From Clostridia bacterium (lineage in GTDB: Bacteria > Bacillota > Clostridia > Christensenellales > Aristaeellaceae), in NCBI GenBank assembly GCA_017447185.1, contig JAFSOC010000006.1:1-56792 (forward strand): a DNA stretch of 56,792 nucleotides, given 5' to 3'. The translations under genes and the position numbers were made by a program. The notes below the pieces were generated by a model. That model was given only the letters and a program-made list of their open reading frames with translations, was not told the origin of the DNA and did not search any database. This document shows positions 42,374 through 50,732 of this stretch, one piece after another (positions within the stretch are counted from its first letter, which is position 1; each line of letters opens with the position of its first letter).

Positions 42374-42641
42374 GCAGCACTTCCTCCATCGACAGATACG
42401 GCACTTCTGAAAACAGGTTCCTGATTTCATCCGCGCAATTCATCGCCATCGCAAGCCGGGTCAGGGACAGCAGGGAGATCTGTCCGGTCTGTTCAAAGCG
42501 CTTCAGGCTCCCGTAACTGACACCACTGTTATCGCTCAGTTCCTGCTGCGAAATACCGCGGCGCCTCCGGATCTGGCGAAACCGCCTGGCAAGGGCAGCA
42601 TCCATCTCTTCCGCCGTCTCCCACACATAACTCCGTTTCAT
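42360..42641 (-). CDS. hipB: HipB-like XRE-family antitoxin
   Basis: 93 residues. The helix-turn-helix is RFRQIRRRRGISQQELSDNSGVSYGSLKRFEQTG (about 20-53, in overlapping parts). AAAGGAA precedes the ATG. It should neutralise HipA and repress the operon through the repeats just upstream. Confidence 0.85.
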   Translation of the reverse strand: MKRSYVWETAEEMDAALARRFRQIRRRRGISQQELSDNSGVSYGSLKRFEQTGQISLLSLTRLAMAMNCADEIRNLFSEVPYLSMEEVLRERK

Positions 42642-42659
42642 GAGCGTTCCTTTCTGAAT

Positions 42660-42718
42660 AATATATTATCTGTTTTGCACAAAAACAATATGTTTAGGCG
42701 CATATATGATCTGTTTTG
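42660..42718 (-). promoter_or_regulatory. hipBA promoter with paired operator repeats
   Basis: On the minus strand: TTGTTT (42688-42683), 17 bp, TATATT (42665-42660). Two direct copies of CAAAACAGAT (42677-42668 and 42718-42709) lie 41 bp apart, about four helical turns, one of them between the -35 and -10 boxes. Confidence 0.65.
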
Positions 42719-42773
42719 ATTATACAGAATCTACCCTCAAAAAACAAGATCCATAAATCCTGTTCGGAACGGA

Positions 42774-42788
42774 GGGACGACCCTTAGG
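42774..42788 (+). repeat. RAYT-type core fragment, inverted
   Basis: GGGACGACCCTTAGG; the reverse complement contains GGGTCGTCCC as in the copy at 40456. It lies in the 677-base gap between hipB and the antitoxin gene, which also holds the small frame at 43019. Confidence 0.5.
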
Positions 42789-43018
42789 TTCATCATTCTG
42801 ACATAATTGTCATCAGAGCGGATATCCGGCATTTTAATCAGTGCTGAACGAAAATAATATGAATTGACAGGTATAATAATTAAGGGGAACTGCAGGATTG
42901 TTGACAGATGAGAGTTCAGTTCTGCCTTTCATATTACGGCGGGAAAGAAGTTGGTGATCACGGCCAGCAGGAATTGCTCTGGCTGGTATTGTACTTTTCT
43001 TGTCACCGGAGATGACAT

Positions 43019-43117
43019 ATGTTAGCCTGTGTGATGGTCCTGACGGTTATCCTGCTGCTGGGCATGGCAGGAATCGCTTTCGGAACGAAACGGTGTCATA
43101 CGGGAAAAAACAGATAA
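43019..43117 (+). CDS. Possible 32-residue membrane peptide
   Basis: ATG 43019 to TAA 43117 encodes MLACVMVLTVILLLGMAGIA followed by a basic tail (TKRCHTGKNR). CCGGAGATG is about six bases upstream. One helix plus a positive end is the form of many small membrane proteins and type I toxins. It could equally be a chance frame. Confidence 0.4.
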   Translation: MLACVMVLTVILLLGMAGIAFGTKRCHTGKNR

Positions 43118-43234
43118 ACTTTACCGGGCATTAATGAAAAACAGGGACGATCTGGTTCACACCAGAGACATTTTTTCTGGGGGGACATCACACTCATGGT
43201 CGGAACCAGGGATATGCTGACTCCTTTCCATCTG

Positions 43235-43289
43235 CTTCGATAAATTAATCGAAGAATTAGTTGAAAAATCAGTCGAAATATGTTATATT
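43235..43289 (+). promoter_or_regulatory. Toxin-antitoxin promoter and operator repeats
   Basis: TTGAAA (43261-43266), 17 bp, TATATT (43284-43289). The inverted repeat CTTCGAT/ATCGAAG (43235-43254) is followed by spaced TCGAA-like motifs (TAGTTGAA, CAGTCGAA, CAATCGAAG), a multi-site pattern for cooperative antitoxin binding. Confidence 0.65.
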
Positions 43290-43319
43290 CGGATTAACCA
43301 ATCGAAGGAGGGAATCATC

Positions 43320-43613
43320 ATGCCGGATATTGCACCGATCTCCGATCTCAGGAACTACGGACAGATTCTGGAAAAAGTAAAGCCTTCATCCCCCGTTTAT
43401 CTGACAAAGAACGGCCGCGGCGTTTACAGCCTTCACAGTATCGAAGACGATGAGGAATTTGAAAAAGCGAAAGCAATGGTCGCTTTGATGACTGAACTGG
43501 CAAAAGGATTCCGTTCCGGAGAAGAAAAAGGTTGGCTGACTGACGAAGATCTTGACAGGCACTTTGCGCGCAGAACGACAACCGTGTTCATGGAAGAGGG
43601 GTCGGAAAGATGA
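43320..43613 (+). CDS. Phd/YefM-type antitoxin
   Basis: 97 residues. The N-terminal DNA-binding part MPDIAPISDLRNYGQILEKV and PVYLTKNGRGVYSLHSI fits the Phd/YefM fold; the acidic helical C-terminus would wrap the toxin. GAAGGAGGG precedes the ATG. The stop overlaps the toxin start (ATGA). Confidence 0.88.
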   Translation: MPDIAPISDLRNYGQILEKVKPSSPVYLTKNGRGVYSLHSIEDDEEFEKAKAMVALMTELAKGFRSGEEKGWLTDEDLDRHFARRTTTVFMEEGSER

Positions 43614-43933
43614 ACTACCGGCTCCTCTGGTCTTCGGATGCATTGGATGATCTTGACAGCATTTGGAAGGATGTACTGAAAGCATCTGGAGATTATGAAA
43701 CTGCAGACAGTTATATCGCGGGACTGCGTAATGAGATCAGTCGGAAAAGGGAGTACCCGCACTCAGGAACGCCTCTCGAGTTCCTGGGTATGTCCACCGG
43801 TATACGCTATGTACACTATAAAAGGTATCTCGTTTTCTACAGGGTCCGAAAAGACGCAATAGAAATCGGGCGTGTTCTCTTCGACGGAAGTGACTACATG
43901 AAAAAATTGTTTGGCTTTATCGGTGAAGCATAA
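43610..43933 (+). CDS. RelE/ParE-family toxin
   Basis: 107 residues. Family strands and helices are clear: YRLLWSSDALDDLDSIW, AGLRNEISRKREYPHSG, and the C-terminal IRYVHYKRYLVFYRVRKDAIEIGRVLF. The C-terminal basic strand with tyrosine and arginine fits either RelE mRNA cleavage or ParE gyrase binding; the DALDDL start is more ParE-like. It is coupled to the antitoxin and ends just before an IS605-type element. Confidence 0.88.
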   Translation: MNYRLLWSSDALDDLDSIWKDVLKASGDYETADSYIAGLRNEISRKREYPHSGTPLEFLGMSTGIRYVHYKRYLVFYRVRKDAIEIGRVLFDGSDYMKKLFGFIGEA

Positions 43934-43949
43934 ATAAAACAATGGGATG

Positions 43950-44060
43950 ATAGGTGAAGCCTCACACGACTAAAGTCGCGTGCTTCCAGGGGGTTATCCC
44001 CCGGACTTCCTTTCCACCATACAGCGGGAACTCAGCCTTTAGCAGCTTACGCTGCCAGGA
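43950..44060 (-). ncRNA. Probable omega RNA (reRNA) region of tnpB
   Basis: In IS605 elements the 3' end of tnpB and the following right end are transcribed as a guide RNA for TnpB. This stretch, with hairpins at 43956-43986 and GGGGG/CCCCC near 43989-44004, is in that position. Inferred from position and family only. Confidence 0.45.
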
Positions 44061-45366
44061 CCGCATTCAGGCTAATAAGCGTGGATAAGGTGCAGGTGCT
44101 TCTCCTGGAGCATTCCGGAACTTTTGCCGAAATGTCCAACCCTGCCGTTACCGGCATGGTTTTGAGTATCTCACGAATATAATATCTTGCACCGATATTG
44201 TAAGAGGCATTTAGATCACAGTTATATACCTTGCCGGTAGTAAAACGGCAGATACTGTGATTATGGTCAATGCCTCTTTCCACTTTTCCGGAACCGTCAA
44301 ACGCCAGCGCCGATGTATTCCATGCACATACATGGGATGTGCGGATTCCGAGACGGTGGGCTTTGCATGTCACCATACTCTGAATATCACGGCACTTCCA
44401 CATATGCAGCCGCTGTCTCCGGTTCCTGCTGCTTTTCTTTTTTCCCGGATCCAGATGTTCGAACACGATCCCGTCCGCATTGAATCCTGTCGCGGTTTCC
44501 ATGATGAATCTTGCAGTCTCCACTGCAATATGCCGGTTGAGACTTTCAATGGAAGCCCACAATGACGGAAAATGCAGATGCCCTTGTTTCATTTCTTTCC
44601 TGATTCTGTTCAGCTGATGATTCAGACAGTCTTCTTCTGCCGGCATCCGGAATATCTTCCTGCCGACGACAGTGCCGTCGTATTTCATTGCTGAACAGGC
44701 ACAGGCGTTGTTGATTCCAAGGTCAACCGCCAGGATTACCTGTTCCTGAATTTCTTTTTCCCCCAGGGACACATTTTCGCTGAACGAAAACTGGAGAAAC
44801 CATTGTTTCCCTTTTCGGATCACGGTTGGACTAAATGTCATGCGATCTGAGCAATGCCGCGCAATGTAATCCGCGTCGGATTTCCTAAAGCGGATATCCA
44901 TCCAGTCCCAGGTATTCCTGATCCAAACCTTGATCCGGGCAGTATATTCTCCTGTTCGCTCATACATATTTTTCCGATACAGGACCGGATAAGTGTATCC
45001 TGCTTCCGGCTTTCCCGGAGCCTTGCCGTTTTTCTCCTTTTCCCATCTTCTCAGGTTTCCCTGATAGGATTCAACTTTGCCGACCGCTTCGGATATTGCT
45101 GACCTGCGGATATAGCTCGGCAGCTTGTAGAACTGTTTGTCAAAATCCTCATAAACAACAGTCGGCCGGTTCGTCGTATGATGAATCAGTCTTTCAACAC
45201 ACATCTGCCGGGCCTGCAGTGTTTTGATCTGCGCAATCTCTTCCCATTGTTCCATGCATACACGGATCAGGAAGGAAACGGCGTTGCGATAGATACGGAT
45301 CATTGCCTGAACCGGTTTTGCGGAGTCCATATGGATTTTTGCGCCATAGGTTGTAAACTGCTGCAT
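44047..45366 (-). CDS. tnpB: TnpB RNA-guided nuclease of IS605 type
   Basis: 439 residues from ATG 45366, with AAGGAGG eight bases upstream (an ATG at 45387 overlaps that site). RuvC residues: Asp in AVDLGINNACACS, Glu in GIVFEHLD, Asp in NCDLNASYNIGARY. The zinc-ribbon region is atypical: it has HVCAWNTSALAFDG and SICRFTTGKVYNC rather than two CxxC pairs, and resembles a known clostridial subfamily ending CTLSTLISLNAV. It probably cuts DNA beside the element's target sequence with an omega RNA. Confidence 0.9.
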   Translation of the reverse strand: MQQFTTYGAKIHMDSAKPVQAMIRIYRNAVSFLIRVCMEQWEEIAQIKTLQARQMCVERLIHHTTNRPTVVYEDFDKQFYKLPSYIRRSAISEAVGKVESYQGNLRRWEKEKNGKAPGKPEAGYTYPVLYRKNMYERTGEYTARIKVWIRNTWDWMDIRFRKSDADYIARHCSDRMTFSPTVIRKGKQWFLQFSFSENVSLGEKEIQEQVILAVDLGINNACACSAMKYDGTVVGRKIFRMPAEEDCLNHQLNRIRKEMKQGHLHFPSLWASIESLNRHIAVETARFIMETATGFNADGIVFEHLDPGKKKSSRNRRQRLHMWKCRDIQSMVTCKAHRLGIRTSHVCAWNTSALAFDGSGKVERGIDHNHSICRFTTGKVYNCDLNASYNIGARYYIREILKTMPVTAGLDISAKVPECSRRSTCTLSTLISLNAVLAA

Positions 45367-45413
45367 CCGTTGTTTCCTCCTTCCCATTGCATTTTTATAA
45401 GAACAGGAAGCCT

Positions 45414-45842
45414 TTATTTCATTTTCTGCTCCCGGATATACTGCTCCACCTGTTCCATACTTCTGTCACTGACTGTCGCGATGAAATAGCTTGGGTTCCA
45501 CATATGTCCTCCCCAAAGTTGCCGTTTCAGTTCCGGATGCGCAAGAAACAGCCATCTGGCAGTATTTCCCTTAAAGATTTTGATTGCGTCAGATGGCCGG
45601 AATTGCGGTTTGCAATCCACCAGCAGATGAATATGTTCAGGCATAACCTCCATGGCTATAATCCTGGTCTGCAGACTGTCTGCAATTTCCTGCAGATGTT
45701 TTTTAACTTCCTCTTCCAACCCGGAAACGAAGATCTGTTTCCTGTATTTCGTACACCATACGATGTGGTATCGGAGAGAGTAAACATATCCTCGACCATG
45801 TGTAACATCTTCTGGGATACTAAAAAAACTGTTTTTCTTCAT
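45414..45842 (-). CDS. tnpA: TnpA Y1 transposase of IS200/IS605 type
   Basis: 142 residues, full length. HUH site in VMPEHIHLLVD and catalytic tyrosine in MEQVEQYIREQKMK. YSLRYHIVWCTKYRKQIF is the typical N-terminus. It excises and inserts the element as single-stranded circles. All key residues are intact, so the element may be active. Confidence 0.93.
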   Translation of the reverse strand: MKKNSFFSIPEDVTHGRGYVYSLRYHIVWCTKYRKQIFVSGLEEEVKKHLQEIADSLQTRIIAMEVMPEHIHLLVDCKPQFRPSDAIKIFKGNTARWLFLAHPELKRQLWGGHMWNPSYFIATVSDRSMEQVEQYIREQKMK

Positions 45843-45979
45843 GTAAAAAGTATACCATATGCATCTGATAAATGCAACAAAAACCGCCTAACTCATGACT
45901 AAAGTCACGAGTGTGCGGCGGTTAGTTCATCAACGATATGATAGCGAGTCCCAGGCAGTTTCCTCTGTGGTCATCATTA

Positions 45980-47248
45980 TTATTCACTCCACGGCAGCTT
46001 GATATTCGGCAGCTCCAGCGGATTTACATCCTGCAGGTCATATGTGATGCCGTTTTCATCCAGTTCTTTCAGGAACGCATTCACATAGACCGGACTGGAA
46101 AACGGTTGCATGAAGTCCAGGGTAAAGCGGCCGTTCACAGCGGAAATCTCAATAAGAATACAGTTGCCTGTCTGCGGTGTCCAAAGCCTGAAATCCCTGA
46201 TGTATTTTTCAGCCTCTTTGTAGTTTGCCTTTCCAACATAACTGACTGTGGCAGTCATAATCCCACTTGCCATATTGGAGATATAGGACGCCAGGCTCAT
46301 TCTCTCCTGATCGGTTTCCTTGGACAGGATCATCTGATTGATACCCTTTTGGCTTGCCACACCCGCCAGAACAGTTTCCTCCTGCGTCTGTGCAAATACC
46401 ATTCCACGATAGGCTGTCGCCTGCCTGTCAAGCGGCCAGTTTCTCAGCTTTTCCTTGTATTCCAGCATCACTCCGCCGACCAGGCTCTGATGCGCCCGAG
46501 GAGCATGAAGCGCCTTTCGCTGGTTCACACACAGTGCCACCCGGATTGTATCTTTATTCTCCGGGTACATCTTTGCAATGGCGCGACTCAGAAAAAGCGC
46601 GACCATCGTTCCAGGACTTCCGTCATTATCGATATTGAATTTCATGAATTCGGCTTCCGGAATGGCAATGTTGTATACCGTAGGCTGAACATCATTCTGA
46701 AGTCCGGCAGCGTCCACCGGATTGATCGCCTTTGACATCTCAGTACGAGGCGGCACCGGCAGATCAGTGGCTATTTCCACGGGGTCAACCCACTCTTCAT
46801 CCGTGATAAGATCACCCACCAGGCGAATCCCGTCCTCTTTCAGTGTTACGCCGTATTTTTCCGAGCAGTAATAATACAGGAGCGTCCGCAGAATCTCATA
46901 GGCCCCTGTTCCATCCGTCATCGCATGACACACATCCATGACCATCCAGTTATCCTGCCATGCAAAAGAAATCATGTGATAGTTGGATGCCTCTGAATTC
47001 AGTTCGACCCCATGAAGCGAGTTCGTGATCACAACAGGGCGATGATTGTCCAGGAAAAACCATTGACCATCTTTTTTCTGCAATTCCACACTGAAATATG
47101 GATATCTCTGCATTGCCGTGTCCACAGCATGGCGAAGAACGCCTGGGTCGATCAGATCCCTCATGCGAATCCGTATTCTGATATCTTTCGGCTTTTCCCT
47201 GCTCGACTCATAAAAGGATCGAAGCTCTGTAAATAACCTGCGTTCCAT
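45980..47248 (-). CDS. Condensation/alcohol acetyltransferase-fold protein
   Basis: 422 residues of the CoA-dependent acyltransferase superfamily. The catalytic HxxxDG motif is HAMTDG in VMDVCHAMTDGTGAYEIL (about 127-132). FMQPFSSPVYVNAFLKEL near the end matches the second-half layout. It stands alone, without peptide synthetase or polyketide genes, so a free-standing acyl or lipid-linked acetyltransferase is likelier than a synthetase domain. Substrate unknown. Confidence 0.78.
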   Translation of the reverse strand: MERRLFTELRSFYESSREKPKDIRIRIRMRDLIDPGVLRHAVDTAMQRYPYFSVELQKKDGQWFFLDNHRPVVITNSLHGVELNSEASNYHMISFAWQDNWMVMDVCHAMTDGTGAYEILRTLLYYYCSEKYGVTLKEDGIRLVGDLITDEEWVDPVEIATDLPVPPRTEMSKAINPVDAAGLQNDVQPTVYNIAIPEAEFMKFNIDNDGSPGTMVALFLSRAIAKMYPENKDTIRVALCVNQRKALHAPRAHQSLVGGVMLEYKEKLRNWPLDRQATAYRGMVFAQTQEETVLAGVASQKGINQMILSKETDQERMSLASYISNMASGIMTATVSYVGKANYKEAEKYIRDFRLWTPQTGNCILIEISAVNGRFTLDFMQPFSSPVYVNAFLKELDENGITYDLQDVNPLELPNIKLPWSE

Positions 47249-47291
47249 GATAATCCTCTCACTCCTGTACTTCTAAAGAAAGTTGATGCTG

Positions 47292-48710
47292 TCAGTGCAT
47301 AAAAATGCTCAGAATCAGAACCTCCACGACGCCAACTGCCCATGCGATGGTCGAAGTAGCAGACCACACTCTCAACTGATCCCTGCCATCAGAGACGCCC
47401 AATGTCCGATTCACAACCCAGAAGTAGCTGTCATTGAAGTATCCGAAGAACAGGGATCCCACACAGCAGGCAATTGCTCCGAGTACAGGACTGACCGAGT
47501 CAGAAGCCATCAGTATCGGAGCTGTGATACTTGCCGCCGTGGTCATGGCAACCGTACCAGATCCCTGAATAAAACGCATCAGCGTGGAAATTGCAAGAGG
47601 CAGCAAAATGAGCGGTATATTGCTTCCAGCCAGCCCATTGGCAATGTATCCACCCAGACCGGAATCAGTGATGATGCGGCCAAGTGCACCCCCGCCACCT
47701 GTCACCAGGATAATCACGCCGGCAGAAGCCATACCCTTTTCCATCTCATGCAGGATGGTATCTCGGCTAAAAGAATGACCCAGCGTGAAAACAGCCACCA
47801 GTAAGCTGATTCCCACAGCCACGATCGGCTGGCCGAGGAAAATCATGATTTTCCAAAACAGTCCGGTTAATTTCAACGCAGAGGCTATGGTGTTAATCAG
47901 AATCAGTATAATCGGCAGCACCAGAGGCAGGAAAGAAGTAAAGGTGCTGGGAAGATCTTTCGTTTCCACCAGGAAAGAAGACTTGTAGTCAGGTGTCTGG
48001 CCAGACTGTTTAACGATACCGCCTTCCGCATCCGAGGTCCAACAGAACTTCCTGGACAAGTACTTCTTTGCGTAAATAATACAGGCGATTATCATCGGGA
48101 GTGCAAGTGCAATTGTAAGCAGGATGAAGCTTCCAACATCAATATTGAAGATACCGCACACGCCAAGCGGACCGGGAGTCGGAGGAACCAGAGAGTGAGT
48201 AATCACCAGACCGGCAGCCAGCGACACTCCCAGTCCAATAACAGATTTTTTTGTTATGTTCGAAAGCGCCTTTGCAATCGGTGAAAGAACGATAAACCCG
48301 GAATCGCAAAAGATCGGAATAGATACCAAAAAACCGGTCAGAGCCAAAGCCTCTTCTTCTCTGCCTTTCCCGAAGAGTTTGAGGAATGTATATGCCATAC
48401 GTTTTGCAGCGCCGGAAATATCGAAAACCTGGCCCATCATAACGCCGAATCCGATGATGATTCCAATGCTTCCCAACGTTCCGCCAAAACCACTTGTGAT
48501 GGAATTGATGATACTGACGCCTGCCCTGGCATCACCTGCGGCATCCACAACGTCTGTTGGCGTCAGCGGCATACCTCCGATGATGCCAATCATAATCGTG
48601 CTGATAATCAGGGCAAGGAAAGTCTGTACCTTTGTTTTCAGTACAAGCACAATCAGCAGAGTTATACCAATCGCTAAGCCAATCAGCATGCGAATACCAT
48701 CAATTTCCAT
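47292..48710 (-). CDS. GntP-family gluconate/organic acid permease
   Basis: 472 residues from ATG 48710 (48713 also possible; GGAGGGG is closer than ideal to the latter). About twelve helices. Family segments: GFGGTLGSIGIIIGFGVMMG, SIPIFCDSGFIVLSPIAKAL, HSLVPPTPGPLGVCGIF and the C-terminal YFNDSYFWVVNRTLGV. The family imports gluconate, glycerate or related sugar acids with protons. No kinase or dehydratase gene is adjacent, so the substrate stays open. Confidence 0.9.
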   Translation of the reverse strand: MEIDGIRMLIGLAIGITLLIVLVLKTKVQTFLALIISTIMIGIIGGMPLTPTDVVDAAGDARAGVSIINSITSGFGGTLGSIGIIIGFGVMMGQVFDISGAAKRMAYTFLKLFGKGREEEALALTGFLVSIPIFCDSGFIVLSPIAKALSNITKKSVIGLGVSLAAGLVITHSLVPPTPGPLGVCGIFNIDVGSFILLTIALALPMIIACIIYAKKYLSRKFCWTSDAEGGIVKQSGQTPDYKSSFLVETKDLPSTFTSFLPLVLPIILILINTIASALKLTGLFWKIMIFLGQPIVAVGISLLVAVFTLGHSFSRDTILHEMEKGMASAGVIILVTGGGGALGRIITDSGLGGYIANGLAGSNIPLILLPLAISTLMRFIQGSGTVAMTTAASITAPILMASDSVSPVLGAIACCVGSLFFGYFNDSYFWVVNRTLGVSDGRDQLRVWSATSTIAWAVGVVEVLILSIFMH

Positions 48711-48800
48711 CATATGCCCCTCCAAACAATAGCAAATTCGTTGTTCTTGCCCATTCAGGGCTTTGATAGTTGTATTGCTCCTGGAATTACGCCGTCAATT

Positions 48801-50123
48801 CTACTTATTAGTTTCTTTCGGAATCCACCTGGGCAGTGAACTGATCATAAACAGCGGGATATTCAGCAGTGTGGCATTAGTCAGTTCTGGTACCATTGAT
48901 GTTCTGACCGCGTACATTGGATTATACTTTTTCCGGTATTCCGCCAGGGACCTGCTTTTGACGCTTTTCTCTGACTTCACTTCAATCGGGATAATCTCCG
49001 CGCCTTGCTGCAGCACAAAGTCCACTTCCGCCATATTCCCGGAACTCCAGTAATACAGCGTGTCGGTTGCTGATTTATACAATTCATTCAGAACATAGTT
49101 TTCTGTCATGGCACCGCGGAATTCTTTGTATATGTCTGAGGAACTCCAGATCACCTGTGCCGGAACACCGGCCAGTTTCCGAAGCAAGCCGACATCGCAA
49201 AGGTACAGCTTGAAGGAGGTCGCGTCCGCATAAGCAGAAAGCGGGATATAGGGCTTTTCGATCATGCATACCTTATGCAGAAGGCCTGCACGGATCAGCC
49301 ATTCCAGCGCATTTTCCAGATCCTTGGCTCTCCAGCCTTTTTTCACATGGCTGAAGATAAATTTGCTGTTCGGCTTGGATAACTGTTGTGGAATGGAGGC
49401 CCAGATCGCGCTCAGCTTTGGAAACTCGGTACGCGGCGCATGTTTGGCGAAATCCAGTTCATAACTTGAGATAATGGACTGCTGAACCGTTTCAACTTCT
49501 CTCAGATCCTGTGTTTCTTTCCACGTCCTGATTACTTCCGGCATTCCTCCGATCATGAAGTACTGCCGCAAATAACCGGTCAGCTGATTTGCAATCGGTT
49601 CGGAGATATTCTGTCCGAGCTCCAGGGAAGCCAGGTATCCCGTCAGCATCCTCTGGTCCATGGCAATCAGGAATTCTTCGAAGGACATGGGATACAGCGT
49701 CAGAAAATCCACTTTTCCGACAGGGAAGGACTGATTCTCATGCAGTGCAATGCCAAGAAGGGAACCGGCGCAGGCAATATGGTATTCCGGAGCATTCTCC
49801 TGGAAGTATTTCAGAGAGGTAAGCGCTTTGTCGCAGGCCTGAATCTCATCCAGAATCATCAGCGTTTTCTCCGGCTGGATCGCTTTCCCGCGGGTAACTC
49901 CCAGTTCCAGCAAAATTCGCTTCACGTCCAGATCCTGTTCGAAAATGCTGCAGAGGCTGGGATTTTCCTCAAAATTGAAAACGGCAACGTCCGGATAATT
50001 CTGTTCACCGAATTCCTTCAGTAGCCAGGTTTTCCCGCATTGACGGACGCCCTTCAGCACAAGCGGCTTTCGCTTGGGATTCTGCCGCCATTGATTCAGT
50101 TGCGCGTTCAGCAATCGCTCCAT
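48801..50123 (-). CDS. AAA+ ATPase with C-terminal DUF4143
   Basis: 440 residues from ATG 50123 with AAGGAGG upstream. Walker A is GVRQCGKTWLLKEFG (about 24-38), Walker B is TLMILDEIQAC and a sensor-like region is HIACAGSLLGIAL. The C-terminal DUF4143 region holds the nuclease-like segment WSSGNMAEVDFVLQQGAEIIPIEVKSEK, whose Asp and Glu-x-Lys resemble a PD-(D/E)XK fold. Function unknown; such proteins are common accessory genes with patchy occurrence, suggestive of defence or mobile-element roles. Confidence 0.87.
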   Translation of the reverse strand: MERLLNAQLNQWRQNPKRKPLVLKGVRQCGKTWLLKEFGEQNYPDVAVFNFEENPSLCSIFEQDLDVKRILLELGVTRGKAIQPEKTLMILDEIQACDKALTSLKYFQENAPEYHIACAGSLLGIALHENQSFPVGKVDFLTLYPMSFEEFLIAMDQRMLTGYLASLELGQNISEPIANQLTGYLRQYFMIGGMPEVIRTWKETQDLREVETVQQSIISSYELDFAKHAPRTEFPKLSAIWASIPQQLSKPNSKFIFSHVKKGWRAKDLENALEWLIRAGLLHKVCMIEKPYIPLSAYADATSFKLYLCDVGLLRKLAGVPAQVIWSSSDIYKEFRGAMTENYVLNELYKSATDTLYYWSSGNMAEVDFVLQQGAEIIPIEVKSEKSVKSRSLAEYRKKYNPMYAVRTSMVPELTNATLLNIPLFMISSLPRWIPKETNK

Positions 50124-50196
50124 TGCCCGTTCCTCCTTGTTATGGCCATCATACGCTGAAAGCCATGAAAAACCGCGATAAAACCGGTCAATTGGT

Positions 50197-50248
50197 ATTA
50201 TGATGATAAATGCCATTTTTGTCAACAGAGATCGCAATATAAATGCCA
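50197..50248 (-). promoter_or_regulatory. Promoter and repeat operator of the DUF4143 ATPase
   Basis: On the minus strand: TTGACA (50225-50220), 17 bp, CATAAT (50202-50197). Two direct copies of TGGCATTTAT (50248-50239 and 50215-50206) lie 33 bp apart, about three helical turns; one is in the spacer. Confidence 0.55.
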
Positions 50249-50367
50249 AAATTGCAGAATTAATCAGCATAAATAATAGTTATAAATTATTAGCAACAAT
50301 ATACAGTGGTCTTTCGCTGCAAACATACTACATAGTGAGTCCCTTGTGGTCGGAACATCAAACGCGT

Positions 50368-50389
50368 GGTGGCATGGCTCAGTCGGTAG
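50368..50389 (+). pseudogene. Partial tRNA-Val copy 1 (5' part)
   Basis: The acceptor and D-arm sequence GGTGGCATGGCTCAGTCGG plus TAG matches the intact tRNA at 50657, then diverges. The following bases could form a D-stem (GGGC) and a loop with CGT in anticodon position, but no T-arm exists. Confidence 0.65.
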
Positions 50390-50543
50390 GGCAAAGCAAT
50401 CGTACTGTTGTACCAAAGAAAGTGCCAAATCCTTAGGTTTCAAGGCATCCAGGAACAGGTTTTCCAGGCGAAAGCCCAAATCCTCGGTCGGCGTGTTAGC
50501 AAGTTCGTGATAACGAGCGGATGACCGCGATCGAAAAGCACAC

Positions 50544-50565
50544 GGTGGCATGGCTCAGTCGGTAG
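50544..50565 (+). pseudogene. Partial tRNA-Val copy 2 (5' part)
   Basis: Same 22-base acceptor/D-arm segment, then divergence (TACGAAGC...). The D-stem cannot close. Between 50124 and 50656 I see no convincing gene apart from these copies and the ATPase promoter. Confidence 0.65.
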
Positions 50566-50656
50566 TACGAAGCACACTTTGCACACATCCTGCCAGGAGC
50601 CGAAATTTTCCCGGAAATTGACCAAAGATGTAAAATTTGGTCGGAAACTTTACCAT

Positions 50657-50729
50657 GGTGGCATGGCTCAGTCGGTAGAGCACATCGTTCACATCGATGG
50701 GGTCGTTGGTTCGAGTCCAACTGTCACCA
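50657..50729 (+). tRNA. tRNA-Val (anticodon CAC)
   Basis: A full cloverleaf of 73 nt. Acceptor GGTGGCA/TGTCACC (one G-T pair), D-stem GCTC/GAGC, anticodon stem CATCG/CGATG with loop TTCACAT, T-arm GTTGG TTCGAGT CCAAC, discriminator A. The CCA end is not encoded. Confidence 0.9.
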
Positions 50730-50732
50730 CTT

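Larger units (their letters stand above)
43950..45925 (-). mobile_element. IS200/IS605-family element with tnpA and tnpB
   Basis: An approximately 1.97-kb insertion sequence. The end beyond tnpB carries a hairpin with core CACGACTAAAGTCGCGTG (43965-43982) inside GAAGC/GCTTC. The end before tnpA carries CTCATGACTAAAGTCACGAG (45892-45911) inside AACCGCC/GGCGGTT. Both share the palindrome GACTAAAGTC, as expected for subterminal hairpins bound by TnpA. No target duplication is expected. It inserted just after the toxin-antitoxin pair. Confidence 0.88.

Noticed and set aside
50368-50729. A CRISPR-like array
   Set aside because: The three repeats are tRNA 5' halves with unequal spacing (176 and 113 bases) and no cas genes are present.
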